A stretch of DNA of 64,000 nt from Adineta steineri (lineage: Eukaryota > Rotifera > Eurotatoria > Adinetida > Adinetidae), in NCBI GenBank assembly GCA_905250115.1, contig CAJNOI010000029.1, positions 434,001-498,000 on the forward strand, given 5' to 3'. Each line of letters starts with the position of its first letter. The stretch's first letter is position 1. The notes under the pieces are model-generated. The model worked only from the letters and a program-made list of their open reading frames with translations, was not told the origin of the DNA and did no database searches. Below are positions 14,075 to 26,856 of this stretch, piece after piece. The position numbers were made by a program, and so were the translations under genes.

Positions 14075-15942
14075 AGAAATTCTAAGCTTTGTATATTGTT
14101 AATGTGATAGAAAATAACAATAAATTTTTTGTTCTGTAAAACAAGATTAAAATCTTCTTTTTTTGTATTTAAAAAAATATCTTTACTATGAAGAATACAT
14201 AAAGATAAAATATATACAATTTTCTTTAAATCTTCGTTGGAAAAGATTTCATAAGAATCTTTGAAGTAGATAATAACTGTACGTTCTATTGATTGTTGAA
14301 TTATGAATTCATCACTTTGAACTGGTCAACAAAAGTGAGCTCGAAATTTCGAGTTTACAGATGTCTAGTTTTCAATGAAAATATCAGCTCAGAACTTGAA
14401 CCGTCTGTTTCTAATTGCTCATACAAATACCCTTGGTTACTTTGAATCGACCGATGTTGTTCAAGAAAAAAATCATGGAGTTAAACGTTGGAATTTGTTG
14501 AAATACCACAAAGTCGTAAACTCCAAATTCCGAGCTCACTTTTTTTGACCCTTTAAACTTATTCAACTAGTCGTCTACTGAGTCAATTTGAAGTTGTGTG
14601 ACAAATCAAACACAAAATAACATGCAACCTTTTTTATGAATAAATCTTATTTAAGAGAGTTAAATAATAATCAGACTGTCAATTGAACAGACTCGCGATA
14701 AAATGACGTAAAAGATCTGATTTTATTCGAAAGATAATTTGTAAGTTTAGTAAACAAATACTTGAAATGAAAGGACTAAAAAACGCAATGATGATTAAAC
14801 CAAATTGTATGAAAACTACGTAATAAAATTCAATTAATGTATCAATGAATCGACTGATTGAAATTTACATAGAACAACGTCAGTTTTATAAATAATTTGA
14901 TTTTATTCTTTTCATTTTTAAAACAGAGTTTCGCTAGATGAGGATCTATATATTTCTCTTGTAATCGATCTACTAGATTTACGTATGTAGGCATTAAGAG
15001 ATACAATACTCAATTTACCATGTTGTGGATGGCTTATTTTCACATATATTATTAATAAATAATTTAGAAAAGTTTAATTAGAGTGTTTAAAATAAACTAC
15101 TCACTGCTAATTATATTTCGAAATTATTAATTATAAGAGTAACTGTATGGATAAAAAGATATATATGACTAAATCATTTGTTGATACAATAAATAAGTTT
15201 TACAATGTGAATCGACGTAAATAATACATATATCTATAACAAGGCAAATATTTTACGAATATCAGACTATTAAATAACTCGTTAAATATTTGTCTCAAAA
15301 TTGTAAACTTTGACAGAAGTAATTTTAGTCATAACTGTAAGATTATATTAGTATCAATTGTGCAAACATTTCATTGTATACAGAAATATCAATGATTTGA
15401 TTCTATTATACCTATTACAGGAAATATTATTTTTATTGTTATAATTCAATTTATTTTGATTATCTGATATGATGAATGTTTTTAATAACAATCGTCAAGG
15501 TAGTAATCAATATTAAAAACCCTTGAATTTATATTTTCGAAAGTTTAAATAGTATTACTCATTTTCGACTTAGTGTTCAGGTCAGTTTGACATGTACTTG
15601 AATCTTTTTCTCTTATAACAATTGTGCCATTTTGTTACCCTCATAAATAATATTGTTGTAGAAGAAAAAAAGGAAAGAAAATAAAAGAATGTACTTCTCC
15701 AATACTTGTCAAGAAAATATTTTTTTCAGCTACGCATGTCGCTTTAGTAGAATATGTTTCGCATCGATTGGAAAGAAAGAAAAGGAGAAAATGATACTTG
15801 TAACAGTTATTAATAACCTGTATTGACGTTTCGAACTGCTACATAAACGAAAAAAATTATTTGCTCCTTATAAAGATGACAACTAATAGTCGCTTATTAT
15901 CAAAAATATATATTTATTTCTTTTTTGATACTAGAAAATACA
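14075..15942. other. Intergenic, no gene seen
   Basis: AT-rich DNA between GLE1 and the F-box/LRR gene. The only structure is an imperfect inverted repeat at 14322-14553, listed separately. The final 200 bp are likely the 5' flank of the F-box gene. Confidence 0.5.
14322..14553. repeat. Inverted-repeat element, about 230 bp
   Basis: The left arm (14322-14358) contains GTCAACAAAAGTGAGCTCG and ends GAGTTTAC; the right arm (14516-14553) is its imperfect reverse complement, including CGAGCTCACTTTTTTTGAC. The arms are about 36 bp with several mismatches. There is no coding content and no clear target duplication, so this is a probable old MITE. Confidence 0.5.
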
Positions 15943-18604
15943 ATGCATATTCGCAAAAAATCTTTATCTATGCTCCAGAAAAATATTCCCTCCATTGTGA
16001 CCTTACCAGTCGAACTTATTTATCATATTCTTGATAATCTTGATATACTAACAATATTTATTTCACTTCGTAATGTATGCACAAGGCTGAATAATATTCT
16101 GGATAATTATTATAGATATAAAGTAAGTTTATATTAATCTTAATTAGTAAATAGAAATAATCAATAACGAATAAAAAAATTCTTTTTCTAATGTCAAGGC
16201 ATAGATAAGATAGACAACGTGTTCGTACTAATTTTTCCTTGAAAAAAAATTACCTTATACCATCCATGCAATAATATTATTCGTTACCCTCTATATACAT
16301 TTTAATTCGAGGAAAAATAATTTTGTTTTTTCATTAAAGCGAAGTATTTCAAGGTGAATACATATAAATTTATACTATTTCTTTTATGGGTATTTCGAAA
16401 AAATATTTTATTTATTAACCGAAATTAAAATAATTAAATGTTAGCATATACTATCAAAATTTGATTAATTTAATATATTAAATCTTCTATTAAGACATTT
16501 ACTATACTCAATCTTCATCGTGAAAAACTCAATGAACAACAATTCCAATGCCTATTCAATGCATTACGAAATAATAAAGTGAAACTGATCATATACATTA
16601 ATATACCTATATATTTATCATATACTTTTTAGACAGTAACAGAACTTCACCTTGATTGCAATAGAATAGATAATCAAAAGACACACTATCTTGTTGATGC
16701 ATTAAAAAATAATACAGTAAGTCAATAACATATCTTAAATAAATATACATATATATGCCCTACTAAAGTTATACTGTCTGTCGAAATTATCTGCATGATA
16801 TAGCATGTATTTAACTACATTTGTTGATCAGTATAGATTTGAATGATATGTGAGAAATTGTCAAGTATTTTGAGTATCAACTGATACATATTGATCTTTT
16901 TGTTGTTTTCATGTTTCATTATTAATTAGATTTTTATGCTGAATAAGTCTTACCCACCAAACATAGATCATAAAAAAGAATATATAAGAAAATTACTACG
17001 GAAATAATAGGATCATGTCGCATGAATGATTTTCAATAAATCTTATTCTGAAGCAAAACAGGTGGATTATTAAAGTTGTTATTTTTATTAAATGGTCGTT
17101 TTCAATTCCCTCGATAATCAACATAAAAGAATATATATCAAAAAGGAAATTGATATCTATGACATATGAAATTTCTTATTGACCCCACTAATTTGTACAT
17201 TTTCAGAAACACTTATTGACAAATGTAGTTAAATAAACTATTAAGTTGAAAACAGTAATGCTAATTACTTGATAACTGATACTTAATATAACATTTATAT
17301 ATAAATATGTCTATTTTTTATCAATCAATATAGACAATCACAGCGTTAGTTCTATGTAATAATAATATCGGTATTGATGGTGCACAATCTTTAGCTAATC
17401 TTCTAAACAATAACAAAGTAAAACTAGTTTTATATTAATCAATTCAATATTCATTCTTTTCGTTTAACAAGACAATAGAAAGGCTTAATCTGGGATGGAA
17501 TGGAATTGGCTCTGAAGGTGCTTTGCATATAGCTGATACATTACGTAATAATCATGTAAGCGAAATCATTGCTAGTCATATACTTCATACTTTCAAATTC
17601 TTACAGATATTAACAACTTTACATTTGGATATCAATAATATTAATAATCAAGGTACAAAATATCTAGCGGATGCATTACATTATAATACAGTAAGAAAAA
17701 TTTCATCGAAAGAAATGTATTTTTATCGCTCAATTTAGACATTGAAAATATTAATTCTTTCCAATAATAATATTGACGATACAGGTGCACAGTATCTTGC
17801 TAATATGTTAAATATAAATAAGGTAAAATAAATTTTTTTTTATTATACATATTTTTATTATTTTATATAGACATTAACAAAATTAGTTCTCTGTGAAAAT
17901 AAAATTGATTCTACTGGAGTAAAATATCTAGCAAATGCATTATGTAATAATAAAGTAAGATTAATTATATACGATATTCAAATAACATTCATTCTATTTC
18001 ATAGATACTTACAACATTAAATCTTCGGTTGAATAAAATCAATTCTATTGGAGCACAATATCTCGCAAATGCATTAAAAAATAATCAAGTAAAATTATAT
18101 GTGTTAAGAGTACTAGATAGACTACCTATGCACTAAGTTAGCTCGATGTAAATTGTAAAACTAACTCAATCTTGACTGAGTTCAAGGTCGATACATATCT
18201 CAACTATCTATTGATGAATCTTTCGCTCATTTTATAGGAAATAATAGTGAGAACTTAATGATGGAACGTTTTTTTTTATTTATAATAGACATTAACAGAT
18301 CTTTATCTTGGATGGAATAAAATTGATAATCAAGGAGCACAATATTTAGCGAATGCATTGGATATTAATCATGTAATAATCATTTATATGAAATTTTATT
18401 TCATTATTTCTATTTAGACACTACTTAGTTTGCATCTTGAACGTAATAAAATCGATTGTCAAGGACGTGAATACTTTAATAATGCAATTTTAAAAAATCA
18501 AGTAAGAGATTTATTCTAGAAATCATTATAATTTATTATTATTTTAGTCATTAATTAAACTATATATCACATCTAACAGAATCAATAATCAAGGGATGCA
18601 ATGA
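15943..18604 (+). CDS. F-box protein with exon-per-repeat leucine-rich repeats
   Basis: Twelve exons. Exon 1 (15943-16122, 60 codons) encodes an F-box-like motif starting LPVELIYHILDNL near residue 22. Exons 2-11 are each exactly 84 bp and phase 0: 16495-16578, 16633-16716, 17334-17417, 17472-17555, 17607-17690, 17739-17822, 17871-17954, 18005-18088, 18289-18372 and 18418-18501. Each encodes one 28-residue repeat of the ribonuclease-inhibitor/NLR type, pattern TLTxLxLxxNxIxxxGAxYLAxAL. Exon 12 (18548-18604) holds a partial repeat and the stop. The total is 358 residues. By family knowledge the F-box would recruit SKP1/cullin ubiquitin ligase and the repeats bind substrate; the substrate is unknown. 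The start is the first ATG in frame; a longer N terminus is possible. Confidence 0.82.
16808..17235. repeat. Inverted-repeat element in intron 3 of the LRR gene
   Basis: TATTTAACTACATTTGTTGAT at the left (16808-16828) matches the reverse complement of the segment at 17215-17235 in 19 of 21 positions. The interior of about 390 bp is non-coding. The host intron is ten times longer than most other introns of the gene, consistent with insertion of a small transposon. Confidence 0.5.
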
Positions 18605-19930
18605 TATCAATGTTTTTATTAATAATCAATTAAAATTGTCTTCCATTAAATATTGACAGTAGTAATTTGTCATAAAATTCATTTTTTTTTATAAATTTCA
18701 AATATATATAAATATACACTGTGAATAATTACTATGAGAATTTTAAAAGAAGGAAGCGAAAGAAACGCTTGTAAATTTTGAATGGAGAAAGTCGTGGCAA
18801 CGTGCGGTTCTCACAATTTAATATAGGAAAGCCAAGGAGAAATTGATTTATGAAAGTACTTTTTCAGTAGAGATTGTCGTACTTGCATTTACTTTCTTAA
18901 AGACCCTCTACCATCTTCAGAAAGTCGAACATCAAAAGTTCCTTAAGTACCATTCTGAAGAGAACGCTGCGACCTACAGTACTAAGAAAAAAAATTCTTC
19001 TACTGAAGCTTACCCAGAAAAGTACTTTCAAAAAGTATTCCCCACACATAGACTTATATCGCCCACCATCCTCTATCAAATGGTGAAAACACAAATTATC
19101 CAAACTCATAATTATTTATATTAGGGTAGTATTTAAATGATCAGTTTTTTATACCGAATCATCAGCTGTTTTTTTACAAAGTGATCAGTAAATATATTTA
19201 CAGAACGGTAAAAACTGATATAAATGCGATGATTCAGTGATCAAACATAATTAACTACTGATATTTTAGTTTAAATACTGATAAATTCATTATTTTACTG
19301 ATAAAATGATTAAACTACTGATTAAATCCAAAAGTCACCGATCATTATTTATTCTACTGACCGTCTCAGTTTTTTTACTGATAAAACAGCCTTAATTACT
19401 GATCATTTTGGATAAAAAACTGACCATTTAATTAATACCCTTTATATTATAAGCATTGCACTTTGGCATGTAAATAGCTACACTATTCCCATACAAAACT
19501 TTCTCGAAAATGACATAAGAGATACAAGTGAGAAAGATTTATTTTTATTCGTTCTATTTTTCGGCATTTGTTGAATAAATATAAAAAGTATCTTTTTATT
19601 GTGGTATATTAATTTAGTTCTCATAATGTAAACAATGGATTTTGTACTGTAAATATTTGAGTTATAATGACCTGATTATATATTTGTTCTGATACATTTT
19701 ATTTTACTAAATAAATGATTAACTAAATAATTTTTTCTTTCATATTTTAAAGTACAGCAAAAGGAAATTAATTATAGTATATATTTCTATCACTTGAATA
19801 TAATTATAGAATTACATTTTCTATCGTGTCGATATGTTTCTTTTTTATTTCCACGTTATTATAGTTATTATTTAAATAATAACATGAAATATATAGTTAA
19901 GAAAATAGTATGACTAGGATTTAGTTCTAT
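18605..19930. other. Intergenic with one MITE
   Basis: After the LRR stop the DNA is AT-rich. A slightly GC-richer patch at 18740-19110 has an open frame of 93 codons whose product looks like nothing known and is covered by a similar frame on the other strand; I treat it as non-coding. A MITE with an 8 bp duplication follows at 19123-19440. The rest shows nothing. Confidence 0.5.
19123..19440. mobile_element. 318 bp MITE with 8 bp target duplication
   Basis: The ends are inverted repeats of about 43 bp; the left begins AGGGTAGTATTTAAATGATC and the right mirrors it as far as ATTAATACCC. Perfect TTTATATT duplications flank it (19115-19122 and 19441-19448), as expected for hAT-type transposition. 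The interior is full of ACTGATAAA-like and TGATCA motifs and has no coding frame, so it must be moved by a transposase made elsewhere. Confidence 0.75.
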
Positions 19931-20197
19931 TCATTCGATCAAACTTCGGCCATATTTCGTATTTCCAAATCGTCGTTGTCGATGTGGCACTGATAAATCA
20001 TTAACAAAACGTTTATAATAATGAGTGAGTGGATCATTCTCTTGTCTTTCTTCATTTTCATTGACTGTTTCATACCATGCTGGTGGATATTTTTGAAAAT
20101 CTTCTAGTGATAAAAGAAATGTTGGAATAGCCTGTTGTTGCTCAATTTGAACAAAGAGAATTAATAAAAAATAAAGAAATATTGTAATGGATTTCAT
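19931..20197 (-). CDS. Putative secreted peptide (neuropeptide-like) precursor, 88 aa
   Basis: Read from the ATG at 20197, the protein begins MKSITIFLYFLLILFVQIEQ, a strong signal peptide with probable cleavage near residue 23. An acidic spacer follows. Near the C terminus come a KR dibasic site, a short peptide FVNDLSVPH, an RQRR furin-like site, and FGNTKYGR, which ends in the Gly-Arg pattern used for C-terminal amidation. This layout is typical of neuropeptide precursors and would release FGNTKY-amide. The peptide matches no family I can name. A 10-codon N-terminal extension in frame is less likely because it would bury the signal peptide. A small secreted protein of another kind is possible. 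Confidence 0.5.
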   Translation of the reverse strand: MKSITIFLYFLLILFVQIEQQQAIPTFLLSLEDFQKYPPAWYETVNENEERQENDPLTHYYKRFVNDLSVPHRQRRFGNTKYGRSLIE

Positions 20198-22480
20198 TAT
20201 CTGGAGTTTGAATATTATTGAGCACAACGAAATAAGATTATAGAAAGAATCTAAAAGAAATTAATAAATTATTCGATTTATCTTCTAATTAAAAAAAACT
20301 AAAGTCAGCTATTCCTCTCGATTATATTATAATTCAAATGTAGCCTTATTATGTTTAATAACCTAACTGAAACGTTTTAAATTTATCTGAAAGAATCTCT
20401 CTTTTGTTTATACATAATTACCTGAAATCGTCAATTGACTAAATAAAAAAAAGTTTTCTAAATAATTTCTGAAAATAATTCTGCAGGTTTATATACCAAG
20501 ATATATATCAATTTATTTTCGAGAAGCTCTTTTAATAGAACAAAATAATTGTATTTGTTTAAAGTAGTTTGTAAAACAAAAGGGAAGTGGTCATGTCCGT
20601 TTTAAAATACTGAGAACTTTTTTTCTAATATTATAGCGCAAATAAAATGTCAATGGATTTTTTTTAACTTCGAGTTTTCTCTAGGAAGAAAAACGATAAA
20701 TTTAGATTGCTGCATTTAACATTTATTATTTCGTTTATCTGAATGTATAGAATTGAGTTTAACAATTATGATAGATGATAATGCATCTGTCAATCTCAAT
20801 ATATTCAAGTGAAAAGAAAATAATCGCGAATTTTTGAAAAAAATATACTTTTAAGTTTTGTAGACTAGTCTTCTTATCGATAGAGCAATACTCAGACTAT
20901 GTATTTATTTGATGTGCATATAATAGAATTTCTGATCTAAATAGTATTTGACATGAGAATCAGATAGAAATAAAACGAATGTCTGGAAAAGAAACATTTC
21001 TGTATTTATGTTAAAAAATAAATCAAACATCCGTATGTAAAGAATGATAATAACAATATGTCGTTTTAATGAGTTTTTTGTATGCAAACAATTGTCAAAC
21101 ACGCACTTATATACAGTCTAATGAATTTTTATATATTTCAATATAAATTATCTTAGGTAAATTTTTCTTAAGCATACAGAAATTAGAGTAACTTACTATG
21201 TTCTTGCTTGTATTAGTTCTATTTTATTGAGTCTTTTCTAATACAAGGACATCATTAACACTAATCAATGAATAGAAATATCTTCTCATAGTTTACACAA
21301 GAAACTAACTAAATCAGATGTATTCAAACATACAATCTCAAAAATAGAAATAAAGAAATATTCAATTAACTTACCATTATTTCATATCCAGAATTATTTC
21401 TAAACAAAACATTTCCAAGTAGTGTCTTGAATTTATAACGAAAAGTTTTACATCAGGATTTTATTTATACCTGTCATTTCAACTAAATTGTCACTTATTC
21501 GATTTAACGTTATAGATGATAACAATTGACTTATGACTCATTCTCTATCGTTCCTTTACAATTGGTTATATAACTGCTAATAATACGACTTAATTGTTTG
21601 ACTCCTGACGACGTAAAAATTCGTTCGAATATATTTATTTTTTAACTATTCAATAGAGTTTCATATCTTTTTTTAGTAGTGTGTCGTACAAGGATAAAGA
21701 CATTTGCCTATATATATGTATTGTCGGAAGCGAAAAGATTGAATATCACTTCTTGATAAGTTCAATTCGTATCGTAAATCAGGTAAAACTAAGATACATC
21801 TTAATCATAAGATATATATCTCTGACTTGAGCTGCACATCTCTACACCGAAAAGAAATTCTTTTTTCATAACTACAAATATTGTTGGCATACTTTTTACT
21901 AGTTTATTCCACTGAGTTATATGCTTATTCTATATAAAGAACTAACATCTTGTATATATCTGTGATATTTAATTAGTCAAATATATTTATTACTTAGAAC
22001 AATCATAATAATTGAATATAAGAAATGAATATTTGCATTTAGTTATGTCAATCTAACACTATTATTGCTATTTTCAGTTTAGGTTTTCTATTAAATTAAT
22101 TTTCTCAAGGAAAAGAAATAATAGGTATTCGTTTTTTTAAATAATACTCTAAAATTTCAAGTATTTCAAACTATTTTCTCTTTTCCACACATTCTACACA
22201 AAATATAGATTTGTTATTTAATCTACTACATGATATTTTATTTCAAATGATTCAGTTACATTGACGTCGGTAATTTTAATTATAGAATATGACTAAAATT
22301 ACAAGTCTCTTTTACATAATTAACTTTATAAAATACCTATATCGTCTATAAGCGTAATGTACCAAGAATAATAAGATTTTTATTGCTAGAAATCTGATAT
22401 TTTCCACATGCTATGGAATAATTTATTATTTTTCTTGAAATTACAAATTTCTGATCTATTTTTGAAAACAAAACATTTAA
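20198..22480. other. Intergenic, no gene seen
   Basis: AT-rich DNA with no supported gene; likely 5' flank of the peptide gene in its first few hundred bases. No inverted repeats were noticed until the TTAA-flanked element at 22481. Confidence 0.45.
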
Positions 22481-23389
22481 GGGGGCCCCCCCCCTTAGAA
22501 AATGCACTTTCTCGAAAAAAAATCGAAATTGAGTTTATCACATAGAAAGATGCGCCAAAGTTTCCTCTTTCCGAATATATATAGGTTTTCCCAAAACAAT
22601 GAAGTTTACCTAGACTTATCAGCAAAAAACTTGACCTTACTACCCTATTTTTTAATATATTTTACATTAGTAAAATTAGCACTATATTCGAGTATTTTTT
22701 GTTTAGATTCGCCTAGGAATTTTTGCTAACTTTAAAAATAACTGCATTAGATGCAGAATTTAATTCTCTATCGAACGGTGTAAGTTTTAGTAGAGGTCAC
22801 CGTGCAAAAATGAAGTTCTCAAATAAAAACTGAGTTTTCTACGGATTTTCTTAATTTTAAAACTTCTTTTGCGTTTTTCTCAGAACATGGTTTCCAATCA
22901 CAAAAATGGAAATAACTCTGATTCGGCTGGGCCAAAAGATTAATATTTTTTTTTATTTTGAAGATCTCGAAAAGACGAAACTTTTGTCTGAACGGATTTT
23001 TTATATTTAATTCCTATCTTGAGAAAAGTGAGATTTACTGTCGTTGGATCACCCTTTTTGATGCTGATTTTGAGATATGTTTACTAAAATACTCATAAAA
23101 AATGAACAGTACGGAATAAAAATATTCTGTTCAGACAAAAGTTGCGTACTGACATGGGCTTTAATTTGAAACCACCTCCAGCTTCATACATCATTCTGGA
23201 ACCGAGTTATAAAGATTCTCCTGGAGACCAAAAATCACCTTTGAGTCAGGTGTAAATCCAGTCCGGTGTGACCTAGCAAGCTGAAATTTTTATCAGAAGC
23301 GTATCTCACCAGGACTACTCATCCCTGAAAATTTCAGCTCAAACGGACCATCCTAAGTGGCAAATCGTTCCTGAGGGGGGGGGGGCCCC
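22481..23389. mobile_element. 909 bp TTAA-flanked element with C/G-rich ends (piggyBac-like, non-autonomous)
   Basis: The left end reads GGGGGCCCCCCCCC then TTAG; the right end mirrors it (CTGA, then a long G run, then CCCC). TTAA lies directly outside both ends (22477-22480 and 23390-23393), the hallmark target of piggyBac transposases. The interior is richer in G+C than its surroundings and has no long frame. It holds a second internal inverted pair, TTTTGTCTGAACGGA near 22986 against GTTCAGACAAAAG near 23129. Assignment to piggyBac rests only on TTAA and the GGGG/CCCC termini. Confidence 0.65.
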
Positions 23390-23393
23390 TTAA

Positions 23394-24400
23394 AAGTAGT
23401 CTTCTTAATACGCTTACTTTACTTACTGTTTTACTAATATATTTAGTTATTGAATAATAAAATGCTTCTATACAATAGAATATTCAAGTAAATATATATA
23501 GATATATACAAACCGTGGGATGTTGATGCGAAGGCGTATGCTTCTTATTCTATACTTAGCTATCCTATTGTCTAATTGAAACAATACAAAAACCAAAGCT
23601 CTAATGATTGACATAACTGCTTGTCATTTCGCCAGAATATATAATAGGTTACGCTCTGCAAATAGAAATATATCTGCGAAGCCAATTATAAATAAATGTT
23701 AGTCATAAAAGTTACAGATGATTTACATTGTAGTTTCAGACTCTCAATAAACATTAGCAATGAAATTTAACTAAAACGAACATGCATTAGAAATAAATTA
23801 ATTCTAAATATTTTAATAGAATATCAAGTGATTTGATAAACTAACCATATAAATAAATCTATTTATACAAGGAAAGGAAAGATTGTTAAATAGGAACAAT
23901 CCATTATCAAAACAGATTATTGACAGTTCTGTCATACATATAGTTTTGATCAAATCAACAATTTATTTCCGTTAAAACGTTCTTTTAACAGAATCATCAA
24001 GTAATTACAAGCTGAAGTATTCCATAATAATTTTGACAGGAATTTTCTAGGTTTCCGTAAACTTTACAGACCATAGAAAAGAAATATTTATATCAACCAA
24101 ATGTGGTATACTATCGAATATTCTATTAACATACTTATAATAACAGAGTTAATTATTTTCTTTCAGATAAGAACATCAACAAAAGTAATTTACAAGTTTT
24201 GTTTTTTTATTCTTATTTAAATATAATATATAATGCTTCGATAGCATCTTGTTTATATCTATACATGATAAATTAAAAGCAAGATTCTACTAAAAGATTT
24301 AATGAAAACATACAATAATAAACTATACAAATAGTGAGATTTTCTCACAGAAATATCAGTAAAAACTCTACTACGAATGTTTTTGTTTTTGATTTGGAAT
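23394..24400. other. Intergenic, no gene seen
   Basis: AT-rich DNA between the TTAA-flanked element and the 3' end of BCKDK. It presumably includes the BCKDK 3' UTR; nothing else is visible. Confidence 0.45.
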
Positions 24401-26856
24401 TTATAAACGTACAATACGTTTTTCAGATGTTAGCAGTCCAAGACGAATATAAACATCTGTACCAATACCAAGATTTGTTTCGTAAACTAATGAACCATTT
24501 AAATATTCACAATAAGCACGTGATGTTGGTACACCAAAACCATATCCGCTTATTCGATTATGATTTCTGATTATGAATTGATCGTATGAATAATCATCAA
24601 AATCAGTATCAGATATCATTGAAGAATCATTGAGAGTATTATTTGATGAAAAATGATAATTAAACATTTTCTCTAGTATTGATTTTGACATACCTTCACC
24701 ATGATCTCTTATTCTGAAAAAATACAAGAAAAAAAATATACATCTATACGCATAAAATATTTCTATACCGTAAAAGTAATTCATCATCATTAACTGCAAT
24801 GGTTACATTAACATTTGGTAAATCATTATTTGAATTTTTATGATGTTCAATTGTGGCTCTAGAAATTGAAGAAGGATTTTAAATTTCAGTTCTATTCTTC
24901 TATCTATTCAAAGAAGATATTAGAGTACTTCATTTCCTAGAAAAATAGAATATTTATTGATTTTCTAATGTTATATACATTCATATATTCTCTCATTATG
25001 ATGAACGAATGCGTCTGTGTAAATTTTTTGTGTGAGATCTAACTGTTGATCTATAAGAGAAAAATAAAAAAACGACTATCAAGTTTCTTTACTTCTAGTT
25101 TACTTTGTCTTTATGTACGCAACTGTTTCATTAAGAAATAACTCATTTTTACCGTTTGACTAGCAATTATTTACATATTGTCATTTGAGAAAGTGCACAT
25201 TATAACGCAATATGATCATTACCTAAATGCATTTTTAAGCATTTCTGGAACAATATAACTAAGTGGAGTTATTATATAAGGAAATGAACTATCGACATGT
25301 CCATCAATCTTCACATTTGGTGTCATACCATATGTTGAACGACATAATTTTCTAATGAAAAAGAAAAAGAAGAAGAACTATTTCATTTTCTTTTATGTTT
25401 ACTTACTGAACATATCTTGTTGATGATTCGATAAGTTCTTTTGGTGAAAAACTCATACAAATAGCACCAATATAATTTGGCTAGAAATTTAACGTCAAAA
25501 AAACAAAACATTTTTTCTACTTTTTGTGTAGGTTATTCACCTTATCTTTTCGTAATTCAATATGATGTTCAATTAACATCTTAATAGCTAATCGAGATGT
25601 AAGTGCACGATCAAGAAAACTACGTACAAGCATTTCTTGCTAGAATATAAATAAAATAAATATATATAACCGGATTATTAACTATGCATTTTCAGTTTTA
25701 ATAAAATATGATATTCGAAATCGATTGAGAAAACTTTTTCACTGAAATTTGACTCAAACATTCTTCTATAATCTTCTCTAGCGAGACTTCTAATTGTGAC
25801 TCTTTATCGGAGCTTGTCCAATAACGACAAAGAATGTTATAGTCACTGAATAATTATCAGCTATAGATTCGAAGTGAAATAATCTAATCTAGTAGATATG
25901 TATCTTAGATTATTTCCGACATAAAATGCAAGCCGCAACATAACACTATAGCCTACATATGTTCTATTGACACATCCCACAAATTCTTAATGTGTACTCT
26001 AGTTCGAACTCGTAACTTAATTAAACTATGTGTTATACTTCAATAAAAATGCAATTCATCGATTTCTATTTATAATTATATGTATCTTACTTTAATATGA
26101 CGTTTAGCTTCACGAAAACCTTCAGCTAATAATGATAATGTATCATTACTTGAATTAAATGTATTCTGTAATAATTGTGTATAGATTTTTTCTTGTTCAA
26201 GTGTATTAATCTTTAAGAAAACAATATAGAATTATTAATTCAAAAATATCTCTGGATTTCGTCTTACTTGTGGAAATGAATGAAGTGTATGAAAAGTTTT
26301 AATAAAACGTTCATGCTAAAATAGAAAAAGTTATTCTTTTTTTTTGTGAATATAATGTATTATATAAACTATACTAATTCTAAAAGAAGTGGATTACATG
26401 CAACAACAAATGGTAAATTTTGAAAATCATTAATACGATGTGCAAAACGAATAGGTAAATCTTTATGTAAATATTGTGCTGAACGCTAAAAAATCAATCA
26501 AAAACGAATTTTATTAAACTATTCTTTTTTTTAAATATACTAATAAATGTCCATTATCTTGTGTTTTACCAATATACATCATTGTCAATGGTGAGAGGCG
26601 AGTTGATGGCTAAATCAAAAACGATTGAATTTTGTATAATGATAATATTTGATAATACTTTAAGAGCAAGTTGTTCAATAGCAGTTTGACTATGAAATGA
26701 TGTGACAGTAATATTCGCTAAATGTCTATCATGAATTGTTTTATTTTCATTTGATAATTTACGATTTTTATTATCTCTTGCAATATTCGTTCGATGACGA
26801 ACATGAAGAAATGGTAAACGAATTCCACATCCATGAAAAAGTTTATTAGTTAACAT
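24401..26856 (-). CDS. BCKDK: Branched-chain alpha-ketoacid dehydrogenase kinase
   Basis: Ten exons in phase: 26659-26856, 26541-26609, 26375-26485, 26268-26315, 26091-26210, 25541-25639, 25407-25480, 25223-25351, 24769-24858 and 24401-24713; 416 residues against 412 in human. The enzyme works in the mitochondrial matrix, where it phosphorylates the E1-alpha subunit of the branched-chain ketoacid dehydrogenase complex and so brakes leucine, isoleucine and valine breakdown. A basic N terminus (LHVRHRTNIARDNKNRK) fits a mitochondrial presequence. TVTSFHSQTAIEQLA and RLSPLTMMYIGKTQD match the family. The GHKL ATPase parts are complete: N-box PEMLKNAFR, G1 box DHGEGM and G2 box GYGFGVPTSRAY. The ending GIGTDVYIRLG plus a short tail favours BCKDK over the related pyruvate dehydrogenase kinases. 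Confidence 0.9.

Noticed and set aside
18843-19124. 93-codon plus-strand frame after the LRR gene
   Set aside because: No recognisable motif, no splice context, overlapped by a frame of similar length on the other strand, and its end runs into the MITE.
22386-22729. Two opposing short frames at the start of the TTAA element
   Set aside because: They cross the element border and the poly-C tract; no transposase motifs.
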